This document shows, piece after piece, positions 30,917 to 40,226 of a stretch of 64,000 bases of DNA. Origin of the DNA: Synechococcales cyanobacterium S06 (GTDB lineage Bacteria > Cyanobacteriota > Cyanobacteriia > Cyanobacteriales > JAABRE01); contig JAABRE010000002.1 of assembly GCA_011391125.1 (NCBI GenBank), forward strand, positions 1 to 64,000, written 5' to 3'. A model generated the notes under the pieces. That model did no database searches and was not told where the DNA came from. It saw nothing but the letters and a program-made list of their open reading frames with translations. The translations under genes were made by a program, and so were the position numbers. How positions within the stretch are numbered: the stretch's first letter is position 1; the number at the start of each line of letters is the position of its first letter.

Positions 30917-30976
30917 AGGGTGCGTCACATTTTTAATTTAATTATTAAACCCATAAATTATCGGTGTGACGCACCC
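30917..30976. repeat. AGGGTGCGTCAC inverted-repeat element
   Basis: CAGGGTGCGTCAC...GTGTGACGCACCC. Confidence 0.7.
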
Positions 30977-30982
30977 AACTTG

Positions 30983-31214
30983 CAATTAAATAATCACGAA
31001 ATTACTATTAGATTGTAGGGTGTGTCACCTCTTTAATTAAATTATTTAACCAATATTTTTCTAGGTGACGCACCTTCTCCATAGATAATATAATTTGGCA
31101 ATTAAATAATCACGAAATTACTGTTAGATTGTAGGGTGTGTCACCTCTTTAATTAAATTATTTAACCAATATTTTTCTAGGTGACGCACTTTCTCCATAT
31201 ATAAGATAATTTGC
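30983..31214. repeat. tandem 116-bp duplication (2 units) containing the RTX gene 3' end plus a TAGGGTGTGTCAC element
   Basis: Units at 30983-31098 and 31099-31214 both begin CAATTAAATAATCACGAAATTACT(A/G)TTAGATTGTAGGGTGTGTCACCTC. Confidence 0.85.
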
Positions 31215-31216
31215 CA

Positions 31217-32563
31217 TTAAATAATCACGAAATTACTGTTAGAAATAAAGGGTGTATTATTAAAGATTGCAATTTGGGTTTGTTTAGCGCTACCATTACC
31301 ATCTGGATCAAAATATAACGCACCATCGTTATGATAAATAAATCGGTGAGATGCACTACTAGCAATAGTTCCCACACCACCAATCACAAATTGTTCAGCG
31401 CTTAAATTGCCAGCTTTTAAACCACTTTGAAAACCTTTGGCATCAATGGCAATTTTATCTTCAATGGGTTTAAAATCGGTAATCCTATCTACACCTTGAT
31501 TGCTGGATTCAAACATAAATTGATCTACACCTGTTCCCCCCGTCAAGGTATCTTTTCCTAAACCACCGATTAAAATATCGTTACCATTTCCACCTAATAA
31601 TTTATCGTTTCCTGCTTCACCTTTGAGGGTATTTTTGCCATTATTTCCAGTAATAGTATTATTAAAATTATTGCCAATTCCTGTTAAATCTTTTTTGCCT
31701 GTTAAGGTTAAGTTTTCAATGGTATTATCGAGGGTATAATTTAGGGAAGCTTTAATGGTATCAATGCCACCATTTGTCTTTTCAAAGATAATATTGTCCA
31801 GTGAATCTATGACATAAGTATCGTTACCAAGTCCACCAATTAAAATATTACTACCTGCTCCACCATTCAGGGTATCGTTACCAGCACCGCCGCTTAAAAT
31901 ATCATCACCTGCGTCACCGAATAATTGATCATTACCCGCACCTCCTGATAATTCGTCGTTGTCATCTCCCCCTTTTAAAATGTCGTTTCCGACACCACCA
32001 TTTAAGGTGTCTTCACCTTTACCACCTAATAAGGAATCATTGCCCAACCAACCTGCGATGTTATCATTACCGACTCCCCCGTCAAGGGTGTCGTTTTTGT
32101 GAGTACCCATGATATTATCATCAGGTGAGCCTGTTCCTTCAAATTCGATTATGTAGCCATAAAGACTAGAAGAATCGTCATACCAAAGCTTCACACCATC
32201 ATAAGTATAATATTTAAGGTAATCCTCGCCTTCTGGTTCATATTCGTCCCAATTTTGATATTTCCAAGTTTCACCAGTTACCCATTTCCAGTTATTATTA
32301 CCAGAATTATAACCACCTAACCACGCTTCATAATGTTCGTTAGCCTCCACAAGAGGTAAAATATTCTCCATAATAAAGGTATTTTCCTCTACAGAAGTAA
32401 TAGTGGCTAAATGACCAGCAGCACCCTCAAAAAAGACACTTTCAGCATTGCTTTTTGCTTGACTCCAGTAGAAAGAATCCTCAGTGTAGATATAAGCATA
32501 GGAATTATTATTAAAATCGAAGACTTGGACCTCAACACCATTTACTGTGATAGTTGTAGTCAT
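31217..32563 (-). CDS. secreted RTX protein with N-terminal C-type-lectin-like domain
   Basis: YIYTEDSFYWSQAKSNAESVFFEGAAGHLATITSVEENTFI...WLGGYNSGNNNWKWVTGETWKYQNWDEYEPEG, then RTX repeats; start at MTTTITVNG. Confidence 0.85.
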   Translation of the reverse strand: MTTTITVNGVEVQVFDFNNNSYAYIYTEDSFYWSQAKSNAESVFFEGAAGHLATITSVEENTFIMENILPLVEANEHYEAWLGGYNSGNNNWKWVTGETWKYQNWDEYEPEGEDYLKYYTYDGVKLWYDDSSSLYGYIIEFEGTGSPDDNIMGTHKNDTLDGGVGNDNIAGWLGNDSLLGGKGEDTLNGGVGNDILKGGDDNDELSGGAGNDQLFGDAGDDILSGGAGNDTLNGGAGSNILIGGLGNDTYVIDSLDNIIFEKTNGGIDTIKASLNYTLDNTIENLTLTGKKDLTGIGNNFNNTITGNNGKNTLKGEAGNDKLLGGNGNDILIGGLGKDTLTGGTGVDQFMFESSNQGVDRITDFKPIEDKIAIDAKGFQSGLKAGNLSAEQFVIGGVGTIASSASHRFIYHNDGALYFDPDGNGSAKQTQIAIFNNTPFISNSNFVII

Positions 32564-32588
32564 TGTTTTACTCCTAAAGTTTGTTAAA

Positions 32589-32711
32589 GGTTCGTTGTTG
32601 GGCTTTAGCCCTAAGAATGCGCTGAAGCGCAACAACAAACCTAGTTATTTGTAAAGGTTCGTTGTTGGGCTTTAGCCCTAAGAATGCGCTGAAGCGCAAC
32701 AACAAACCTAT
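32589..32711. repeat. two tandem copies (67-bp period) of a GGTTCGTTGTTG double-palindrome repeat
   Basis: GGTTCGTTGTTGGGCTTTAGCCCTAAGAATGCGCTGAAGCGCAACAACAAACCTA twice. Confidence 0.85.
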
Positions 32712-32911
32712 TTTAGGATTATAAAACAATTTTGTTTTTTTTTTCAAAATTCGGCGGAAATTTTGGTTAATTTTTGTGAAGGGAATTATTGAGTAAATAC
32801 TCGCAGGAAAAATGCTATTTTTTGTTGGTAACGAAGAGCAAAAATAAATAAACTAAAAAGTAGTGTGGAAAGCACTACCAAAAAAAGAAATTCATTTAAG
32901 GGGAGCATACC
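32711..32911 (+). promoter_or_regulatory. conserved leader, copy 3 (diverged)
   Basis: TTAGGATTATAAAACAATTTTG...GTAGTGTGGAAAGCACTAC hairpin; homologous to 23806-23998. Confidence 0.6.
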
Positions 32912-33205
32912 ATGGCCACAGTCACCGAAAACGATTTACAAGAGTTAAAAGATTTAATCATTGCTCAAAATCAAAGAATTGATCAATTATCCAGAGATAA
33001 CACGGAAATCAAGAATAACTTAACTCAGTTAACAATTAATCAGACAAGATTAGAAGGTAAAATAGACAATATTAACACTCGTCTTGATACCTATAAACCC
33101 AATCTTGACAAAATAACCGATTTAGCCGAAAAAGTTGGCGAATTGAAGGGTTGGCGAGCAGTTTCTTTGGTGATTTTTTCAGGTTTTATTACGAGTTTAT
33201 ATTGA
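32912..33205 (+). CDS. small coiled-coil/TM protein, paralog 3
   Basis: MATVTENDLQELKDLII...YKPNLDKITDLAEKVGELKGWRAVSLVIFSGFITSLY*. Confidence 0.75.
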   Translation: MATVTENDLQELKDLIIAQNQRIDQLSRDNTEIKNNLTQLTINQTRLEGKIDNINTRLDTYKPNLDKITDLAEKVGELKGWRAVSLVIFSGFITSLY

Positions 33206-33320
33206 TTATTGAGAATGGGTACACTTTAATCTGAGGAAGAAACCTGGTTTTTTTCGGCTTAAACGTCAAACAATCATTGAAGATTGAAAAAAACCAGGTT
33301 TCTAAGTGTGACGAACTTGG

Positions 33321-33349
33321 CACATAGCATATTTAACGAGATTTGTCAA
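33321..33349 (-). promoter_or_regulatory. repeated promoter-like motif, minus-strand copy
   Basis: Reverse complement TTGACA-N17-TATGTG. Confidence 0.3.
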
Positions 33350-33690
33350 GTATTTGAGCAAAATATTTTCAAATGTTTTTTTTGACAATGAATATTTGGG
33401 GTAATTGCCCTAAAATTTTTAAAATCCATAGACATATATATATGGTTATGAGTTTTTTCGAGGTGAAAATGTTAAGTTTTATGACAAAAAAGAAATATTT
33501 TCTTAACATAAGGAGGGTCTAACTGGGTTTAAGCCTTATGTGGTAAAGATTACAGGAATTTTTAAGTATTGTTAAGCACTAATACACAAATTGACAATAC
33601 CAGATTATTATTACTAACTAATGGTTTTTTAAAAAAGAACCAGATTTACCACCGTCGTTCGTTGTCGATCATCGAGAGAGGAGAATCCTC

Positions 33691-35946
33691 ATGACAGTTA
33701 GCCCTCCAGAAAGAGAGGCAAAAGCAAAAGTATTGGTCGACAAGGACCCCGTACCCACTTCCTTTGAGAAATGGGGTAAACCCGGTCACTTCGATCGTAC
33801 TTTAGCCAGAGGTCCAAAAACCACAACCTGGATTTGGAATCTGCACGCTGATGCCCACGATTTTGATAGTCAAACCAGTGACCTAGAAGATATTTCTCGC
33901 AAAATCTTTAGTGCTCACTTTGGTCACTTAGCCGTTGTGTTCGTTTGGTTGAGCGGGATGTACTTCCATGGCGCTCGCTTCTCTAACTACGAAGCTTGGT
34001 TAGCAGACCCCCTTCATATTAAGCCTAGTGCTCAACAAGTTTGGTCAATTGTTGGCCAAGACATCTTAAATGGTGATGTTGGTGGCGGTTTCCGCGGTAT
34101 CCAGATTACTTCTGGTTTCTTCCAAATGTGGAGAGCTGCTGGTATTACTAACACTGAACAGCTTTACGCTACCGCCATCGGTGGTTTAGTAATGGCTGCC
34201 CTGATGCTGTTTGCTGGTTGGTTTCATTACCACAAAGCCGCTCCTAAATTAGAGTGGTTCCAAAATGTGGAATCTATGATGAACCACCACTTGGCAGGTT
34301 TGTTAGGTTTAGGCTCTTTAGGTTGGACTGGTCACTTAATCCACATTTCTTTACCTGTAAATAAATTGTTGGATTCCGGTGTCGCTCCTGCTGATATTCC
34401 TTTACCTCATGAATATCTGTTAGATACTCAGTGGATGGCCGAGTTATATCCCAGTTTTGCTCAAGGTTTAACACCTTTCTTTACTCTTAACTGGGGTGCT
34501 TATTCAGATTTCCTCACCTTTAAAGGTGGCTTAAACCCCGTAACTGGTGGTTTATGGTTGTCTGATATTGCTCACCACCATTTGGCGATCGCAGTGTTAT
34601 TCATCATCGCTGGTCACATGTACCGCACCAATTGGGGTATTGGCCACAGCATGAAAGAAATTTTAGAGGCTCACAAAGGTCCCTTTACTGGCGAAGGTCA
34701 CAAAGGACTTTATGAAATCTTTACAACTTCTTGGCACGCTCAATTAGCCGTCAACTTGGCGCTGTTAGGCTCTCTGACTATCATCGTGGCTCATCACATG
34801 TATGCTATGCCTCCATACCCATACATTGCTACTGACTACGGTACTCAGTTATCCCTATTCACTCACCATACTTGGATTGGGGCTTTCTTGATTGTCGGTG
34901 CCGGTGCACATGGTGCTATCTTCATGGTTCGGGATTATGATCCTGCTAAGAACGTTAATAACCTCTTAGACAGAATGCTCCGCCATCGTGATGCGATCAT
35001 CTCTCACTTAAACTGGGTGTGTATTTTCCTCGGTTTCCATAGCTTTGGCTTGTATATCCACAACGATACCATGCGTGCGTTGGGAAGACCCCAAGATATG
35101 TTCTCCGATACAGCGATTCAATTACAACCTGTCTTTGCACAATGGATTCAAGGCTTACACGCTGCGGCTCCTGGCAATACAGCTCCCAATGCTTTAGGCA
35201 TAGTTAGTCATGCTTTTGGCGGCGGTGTAGTTGCAGTTGGTGGTAAAGTCGCTATGATGCCTATTACTTTAGGTACTGCGGATTTCATGGTTCACCATAT
35301 CCATGCTTTCACCATCCACGTCACTGTATTAATCCTCCTCAAAGGTTTACTATATTCTCGTAGCTCTCGCTTAGTTCCAGATAAATCTGAATTAGGTTTC
35401 CGCTTCCCTTGCGATGGTCCAGGTCGTGGCGGTACTTGTCAAGTTTCTGGTTGGGACCATGTTTTCTTAGGTCTCTTCTGGATGTACAACTCCATCTCAA
35501 TTGTAATCTTCCACTTTAGCTGGAAAATGCAATCTGATGTTTGGGGAACTGTATCACCTGACGGTACTGTATCTCACATCACTGCGGGCAACTTTGCTCA
35601 AAGTGCTATTACCATCAATGGTTGGCTGCGTGACTTCCTCTGGGCTCAAGCTTCTCAGGTAATTACCTCCTACGGTTCAGCTTTGTCAGCTTATGGCATT
35701 ATGTTCCTCGCCGGTCACTTTATCTTTGCTTTTAGCTTGATGTTCTTATTCAGTGGTCGTGGCTATTGGCAAGAGTTGATCGAGTCTATCGTTTGGGCTC
35801 ATAACAAGCTCAAAGTAGCTCCTACCATTCAACCTCGTGCTTTGAGTATTACTCAAGGTCGTGCTGTTGGTGTAGCTCATTACCTCTTGGGTGGAATCGT
35901 AACTACTTGGGCGTTCTTCTTAGCGCGCATCCTTTCAGTAGGTTAA
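33691..35946 (+). CDS. psaA: photosystem I core protein PsaA
   Basis: 751 aa; [19 protein letters not shown] Fe-S binding loop. Confidence 0.99.
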   Translation: MTVSPPEREAKAKVLVDKDPVPTSFEKWGKPGHFDRTLARGPKTTTWIWNLHADAHDFDSQTSDLEDISRKIFSAHFGHLAVVFVWLSGMYFHGARFSNYEAWLADPLHIKPSAQQVWSIVGQDILNGDVGGGFRGIQITSGFFQMWRAAGITNTEQLYATAIGGLVMAALMLFAGWFHYHKAAPKLEWFQNVESMMNHHLAGLLGLGSLGWTGHLIHISLPVNKLLDSGVAPADIPLPHEYLLDTQWMAELYPSFAQGLTPFFTLNWGAYSDFLTFKGGLNPVTGGLWLSDIAHHHLAIAVLFIIAGHMYRTNWGIGHSMKEILEAHKGPFTGEGHKGLYEIFTTSWHAQLAVNLALLGSLTIIVAHHMYAMPPYPYIATDYGTQLSLFTHHTWIGAFLIVGAGAHGAIFMVRDYDPAKNVNNLLDRMLRHRDAIISHLNWVCIFLGFHSFGLYIHNDTMRALGRPQDMFSDTAIQLQPVFAQWIQGLHAAAPGNTAPNALGIVSHAFGGGVVAVGGKVAMMPITLGTADFMVHHIHAFTIHVTVLILLKGLLYSRSSRLVPDKSELGFRFPCDGPGRGGTCQVSGWDHVFLGLFWMYNSISIVIFHFSWKMQSDVWGTVSPDGTVSHITAGNFAQSAITINGWLRDFLWAQASQVITSYGSALSAYGIMFLAGHFIFAFSLMFLFSGRGYWQELIESIVWAHNKLKVAPTIQPRALSITQGRAVGVAHYLLGGIVTTWAFFLARILSVG

Positions 35947-36111
35947 GATTTTTCCAACTACGGCTAAATTAGGTAAAATTCCGAATTAGCCCCTTTTAAA
36001 GCTCTGACTTTCCCCGAACTTGGTTCTGGGAGGTTAATTAAAAAACACAAATGAGCAACTTTAACGGTATCAGTCTCATTTTTCTGGGAGAAATTTTTTC
36101 TTAAAAGACCT

Positions 36112-38313
36112 ATGGCAACTAAATTCCCTAAATTTAGCCAGGATCTCGCACAAGACCCTACTACTCGGAGAATATGGTACGGGATTGCTACAGCCCATGA
36201 CTTTGAAACCCATGATGGCATGACCGAGGAAAATCTTTACCAAAAGATTTTCGCGTCACACTTTGGACATCTGGCAATCATTTTCCTGTGGACTTCCGGT
36301 ACTTTATTCCATGTGGCCTGGCAAGGTAACTTTGAACAGTGGATTAAAGATCCTTTAAACGTCCGTCCGATCGCCCATGCTATTTGGGACCCTCACTTCG
36401 GTGAAGGTGCGATCAATGCTTTCACCCAAGCTGGTGCAAGCAGCCCCGTTAACATTGCTTATTCTGGGGTTTACCACTGGTTTTATACCATTGGCATGAC
36501 CAGCAATGCCGAGTTATATCAAGGTTCTATCTTCTTGTTAATCTTGTCAGCTCTGTTGTTGTTTGCTGGTTGGTTACACCTACAGCCTAAGTTCCGTCCT
36601 AGCTTGTCTTGGTTTAAAAATGCCGAGTCTCGCATGAACCACCACTTAGCTGGTTTATTTGGTGTTAGCTCTCTAGCTTGGACTGGTCACTTAGTTCACG
36701 TTGCGATCCCCGAATCTCGTGGTGTGCACGTGGGTTGGGATAACTTCCTCTCTGTTAAGCCTCACCCCGCAGGTTTAGGACCATTCTTTACTGGTAACTG
36801 GGGCGTTTATGCGCAAAACCCTGATACTGCTAATCATGTGTTCGGAACTTCTAAAGGCGCAGGAGATGCGATCTTAACTTTCTTAGGTGGTTTCCATCCC
36901 CAAACAGAGTCCCTCTGGTTAACTGACATTGCTCATCACCATTTGGCGATCGCCGTGATCTTCATTATCGCTGGTCATATGTACCGTACCAACTTTGGTA
37001 TTGGTCACAGCATGAAAGAGATTCTCGAAGCTCACAGAGCTCCCTCTGGTAACTTGGGTGATGGTCATAAAGGAATGTTTGATACTCTCAACAATTCTTT
37101 ACACTTCCAGTTAGCTTTGGCTCTTGCTTCTTTAGGCGTTGTAACTTCATTAGTTGCGCAGCATATGTATTCACTGCCCTCTTATGTGTTCATCGCCAGA
37201 GATTACACTACTCAAGCTGCTCTCTATACCCACCACCAGTACATTGCAGGCTTTATCATGGTCGGCGCTTTTGCCCACGGTGCTATCTTCTTAGTCCGTG
37301 ACTATGATCCCGAAGCTAACAAAAACAACGTATTGGCAAGAGTTTTAGAGCATAAGGAAGCGATTATCTCTCACTTAAGCTGGGTTTCCTTGTTCTTAGG
37401 TTTCCACACTTTGGGCTTATATGTTCACAATGATGTGGTAGTTGCCTTCGGTACTCCCGAAAAACAAATCTTGATTGAACCTGTGTTCGCTCAGTTCATT
37501 CAAGCCGCTTCTGGTAAAGCTTTATACGGCTTTGACGTATTACTTGCTAACGCGGATAGCGCTGCAAGCACTGCGGGTGCAGTTTGGTTACCCGGTTGGT
37601 TAGATGCTATCAATAGCGGTTCTAACTCTCTCTTCTTAACCATTGGCCCTGGTGATTTCTTGGTACACCATGCGATCGCCCTCGGCTTACACACCACCAC
37701 TTTAATTCTTGTTAAAGGTGCTTTAGATGCTCGTGGCACTAAATTAATGCCTGACAAGAAAGACTTTGGTTATGCCTTCCCTTGTGATGGCCCTGGCCGT
37801 GGCGGTACTTGTGACATCTCGGCATGGGATTCCTTCTACCTCGCTATGTTCTGGATGCTCAACACATTAGGTTGGTTGACATTCTACTGGCACTGGAAAC
37901 ACCTCGGTATTTGGCAAGGCAACGTTGCTCAGTTCAACGAAAGCTCCACCTACTTAATGGGTTGGTTCCGTGATTACCTCTGGGCAAACTCGGCTCAATT
38001 AATTAACGGTTATAACCCCTACGGTGTTAACAACCTCTCCGTCTGGGCTTGGATGTTCTTATTCGGACACCTCGTTTGGGCAACCGGTTTCATGTTCTTA
38101 ATCTCTTGGCGTGGTTACTGGCAAGAGTTAATCGAGACCATTGTTTGGGCTCACGAGCGCACTCCTCTAGCTAATTTAATTCGCTGGAAAGATAAGCCCG
38201 TTGCTCTCTCAATCGTACAAGCTCGTGTTGTTGGTTTAGCTCACTTCACTGTGGGTTACATCCTCACCTACGCAGCCTTCTTGATTGCCTCTACTGCTGG
38301 TAAGTTCGGCTAA
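36112..38313 (+). CDS. psaB: photosystem I core protein PsaB
   Basis: 733 aa; [18 protein letters not shown]. Confidence 0.99.
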   Translation: MATKFPKFSQDLAQDPTTRRIWYGIATAHDFETHDGMTEENLYQKIFASHFGHLAIIFLWTSGTLFHVAWQGNFEQWIKDPLNVRPIAHAIWDPHFGEGAINAFTQAGASSPVNIAYSGVYHWFYTIGMTSNAELYQGSIFLLILSALLLFAGWLHLQPKFRPSLSWFKNAESRMNHHLAGLFGVSSLAWTGHLVHVAIPESRGVHVGWDNFLSVKPHPAGLGPFFTGNWGVYAQNPDTANHVFGTSKGAGDAILTFLGGFHPQTESLWLTDIAHHHLAIAVIFIIAGHMYRTNFGIGHSMKEILEAHRAPSGNLGDGHKGMFDTLNNSLHFQLALALASLGVVTSLVAQHMYSLPSYVFIARDYTTQAALYTHHQYIAGFIMVGAFAHGAIFLVRDYDPEANKNNVLARVLEHKEAIISHLSWVSLFLGFHTLGLYVHNDVVVAFGTPEKQILIEPVFAQFIQAASGKALYGFDVLLANADSAASTAGAVWLPGWLDAINSGSNSLFLTIGPGDFLVHHAIALGLHTTTLILVKGALDARGTKLMPDKKDFGYAFPCDGPGRGGTCDISAWDSFYLAMFWMLNTLGWLTFYWHWKHLGIWQGNVAQFNESSTYLMGWFRDYLWANSAQLINGYNPYGVNNLSVWAWMFLFGHLVWATGFMFLISWRGYWQELIETIVWAHERTPLANLIRWKDKPVALSIVQARVVGLAHFTVGYILTYAAFLIASTAGKFG

Positions 38314-38344
38314 AGATTACCTCATCTAACTGGTAATTAAATAA

Positions 38345-38372
38345 ACCCCCCGCCTTTTTGGTGGGGGGTTTT
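38345..38372 (+). terminator. Rho-independent-like terminator after psaB
   Basis: ACCCCCCGCCTTTTTGGTGGGGGGTTTT. Confidence 0.75.
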
Positions 38373-38403
38373 AGTTTAAGCTAAAATTAAGATAAAAAAT
38401 AAC

Positions 38404-38730
38404 ATGGAAATAAAACCAAGAAAAATTGAGTTTTATCTTACAAAAAACGGAAAACAACCTTTTTTGGAATGGTTTAATTCTTTGAGAGATATTAAAACAC
38501 AAGCTAAAATAAATAAAAGACTCAGAGCAATTTGTTTAGGTAATTTGGGCGATTATAAATCAGTAGGAGGAGGAGTTTTTGAGTTTAGAATTAATTATGG
38601 TGCTGGATATAGGATTTATTTTGGAAAAGAAGGAGAAACACTAATCATTCTTCTTTGCGCAGGTGATAAAAGTAGTCAAAAAAAAGACATTGAAATCGCT
38701 AAAAAATATTGGTTAGATTATCGGAGTTAA
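38404..38730 (+). CDS. RelE/HigB-like toxin
   Basis: FLEWFNSLRDIKTQAKINKRLRAICLGNLGDYKSVGGGVFEFRINYGAGYRIYFGKEGETLIILLCAGDKSSQKKDIEIAKKYW. Confidence 0.85.
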   Translation: MEIKPRKIEFYLTKNGKQPFLEWFNSLRDIKTQAKINKRLRAICLGNLGDYKSVGGGVFEFRINYGAGYRIYFGKEGETLIILLCAGDKSSQKKDIEIAKKYWLDYRS

Positions 38731-38735
38731 TTGTA

Positions 38736-39092
38736 ATGATACAAAATCTTAATTATGAGCAACATTTAGAACAATTTTTGAGTAACCCCGAAGCTGCGGC
38801 TGCTTATCTCAATGAAATATTAGAAGATAATGAAGGGAATCCTGAATTATTAAAAGTAGGACTTCAAGACCTAGCTAAAGCGTTAGGAAAAGATAAATTA
38901 TCCACTAATGAACTTCAAAAGCAATTACAAACAATAGATATTTTAATGAATCAAGACGGAGTAAATTTGATTTATAGTTTAGTGGATTGGTTAAATAGAT
39001 TGGGACTAAAATTAACCATTGATGTTGATAATCAGAAGACAGAAATATCGGAAAATATGTCAGAGGAGAATTATGTTTTAGTTTCTAATTAA
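38736..39092 (+). CDS. putative addiction-module antidote protein
   Basis: AAAYLNEILEDNEGNPELLKVGLQDLAKALGKDKLSTNELQKQL, 3' of the HigB-like gene; start at MIQNLNYE. Confidence 0.7.
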   Translation: MIQNLNYEQHLEQFLSNPEAAAAYLNEILEDNEGNPELLKVGLQDLAKALGKDKLSTNELQKQLQTIDILMNQDGVNLIYSLVDWLNRLGLKLTIDVDNQKTEISENMSEENYVLVSN

Positions 39093-39106
39093 GTAGGACT
39101 TAAGAA

Positions 39107-39481
39107 ATGAGTAAAAAAATTAAAGTAATGACTGAATATAATTATTTTCCCCTTTGGGATATGGAAACAGCTGATAATTTAGAAGCTGAAGATTTACCTT
39201 TGTCCTTGGAAATAAGCGAAAAATTAGCAGATTGGGGGGACATTTATGATCAGATAATTAATTGGGATGATCCTAGTTTATCTGGTTTTAAATCGGAACA
39301 AGACAAAATAAATTTTGAAAAACAAGGAGTTATTTTAGCTATAAAAATACAAGAAGAATTAGGTTTTGATTATCAGGTATTTTTCTTTAGTGAAATTCAA
39401 CAAAAACTTTTTTCTGATCAACAATTAAAAAATTATTATCAAGACATGAGAATAACAGAAAAGTTATCTCAGTTGGTTTAA
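39107..39481 (+). CDS. uncharacterised protein (124 aa)
   Basis: Intact ORF in a TA-rich cluster. Confidence 0.5.
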   Translation: MSKKIKVMTEYNYFPLWDMETADNLEAEDLPLSLEISEKLADWGDIYDQIINWDDPSLSGFKSEQDKINFEKQGVILAIKIQEELGFDYQVFFFSEIQQKLFSDQQLKNYYQDMRITEKLSQLV

Positions 39482-39497
39482 ATTTTCGGAGGAAAAA

Positions 39498-39716
39498 ATG
39501 AAATTTCAAGTATTATTTACTTATGACGTAGAATATAAAGGTTATATAGCGGAAGTACCTAGTTTACCCGGTTGTGTCAGTCAGGGGCAAACCATGGATG
39601 AGGCGATCGCCAATATTAAAGAAGCCATCGAAGGTTATCTTTATGTTCAAGAAAAACATGGTCAAAATAAACCAATTCCCGAATTACAAATGTTTCTAGG
39701 AGAAGTGGTAGTTTAA
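39498..39716 (+). CDS. HicB-like antitoxin
   Basis: FTYDVEYKGYIAEVPSLPGCVSQGQTMDEAIANIKEAIEGYL. Confidence 0.85.
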   Translation: MKFQVLFTYDVEYKGYIAEVPSLPGCVSQGQTMDEAIANIKEAIEGYLYVQEKHGQNKPIPELQMFLGEVVV

Positions 39717-39935
39717 TGGGAAAATTATCAAATATTTCAGGGAAAACAGCAGTTAAAATCTTTAGTAAAATAGGTTATCAAGTAGATCATCAAACAGGAA
39801 GTCATATTATTTTATGGCAGGAAAATAAACCGATTTTATCTATTCCTAATCATAAAGAATTAGCTCCCGGGATTATTAAGAAGTCTCATTAGACAAGCGG
39901 GAATTACTGTCGATGATTTTTTGAAATATAAATAA
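39716..39935 (+). pseudogene. HicA-like toxin with C-terminal frameshift
   Basis: MGKLSNISGKTAVKIFSKIGYQVDHQTGSHIILWQENKPILSIPNHKELAPGIIKKSH*; deleting one A near 39880 gives ...IIKSLIRQAGITVDDFLKYK*. Confidence 0.8.
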
Positions 39936-39975
39936 TTAATCACAACTCTTGAAAAAAGTCTTTCTATCTTTGTTA

Positions 39976-40099
39976 TAGTAATTCTAAATAAAAATTACAC
40001 AAAAGTTTTTAGTTTGTTGTTGGCCTTTAGTCCTAAAAAGCGCTAAAGCGCAACTACGAACCTATTTTTCAACTGGTTTAATCTTAATTGGAATCACTA
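39976..40099. mobile_element. 124-bp MITE (copy 4), TA-flanked
   Basis: TAGTAATTCTAAATAAAAATTACAC...AATTGGAATCACTA. Confidence 0.9.
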
Positions 40100-40226
40100 T
40101 ATCTTTATGAACTCAAAAATTTTTTGACAAAAAAAAGGGGTTTTAAGTCTCCCCTATTAAATTTGATTATCCTAAAAAAAAGCCCATAAAAATATAATTT
40201 TTGAGCGAAATCTGCTCAAGACAAAT

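Noticed and set aside
34274-37757. Minus-strand ORFs over psaA/psaB (34274, 35964, 37500)
   Set aside because: Shadow ORFs in strongly conserved photosystem genes.
33691-38313. psaA-psaB as unusual
   Set aside because: Standard order and length; ordinary.
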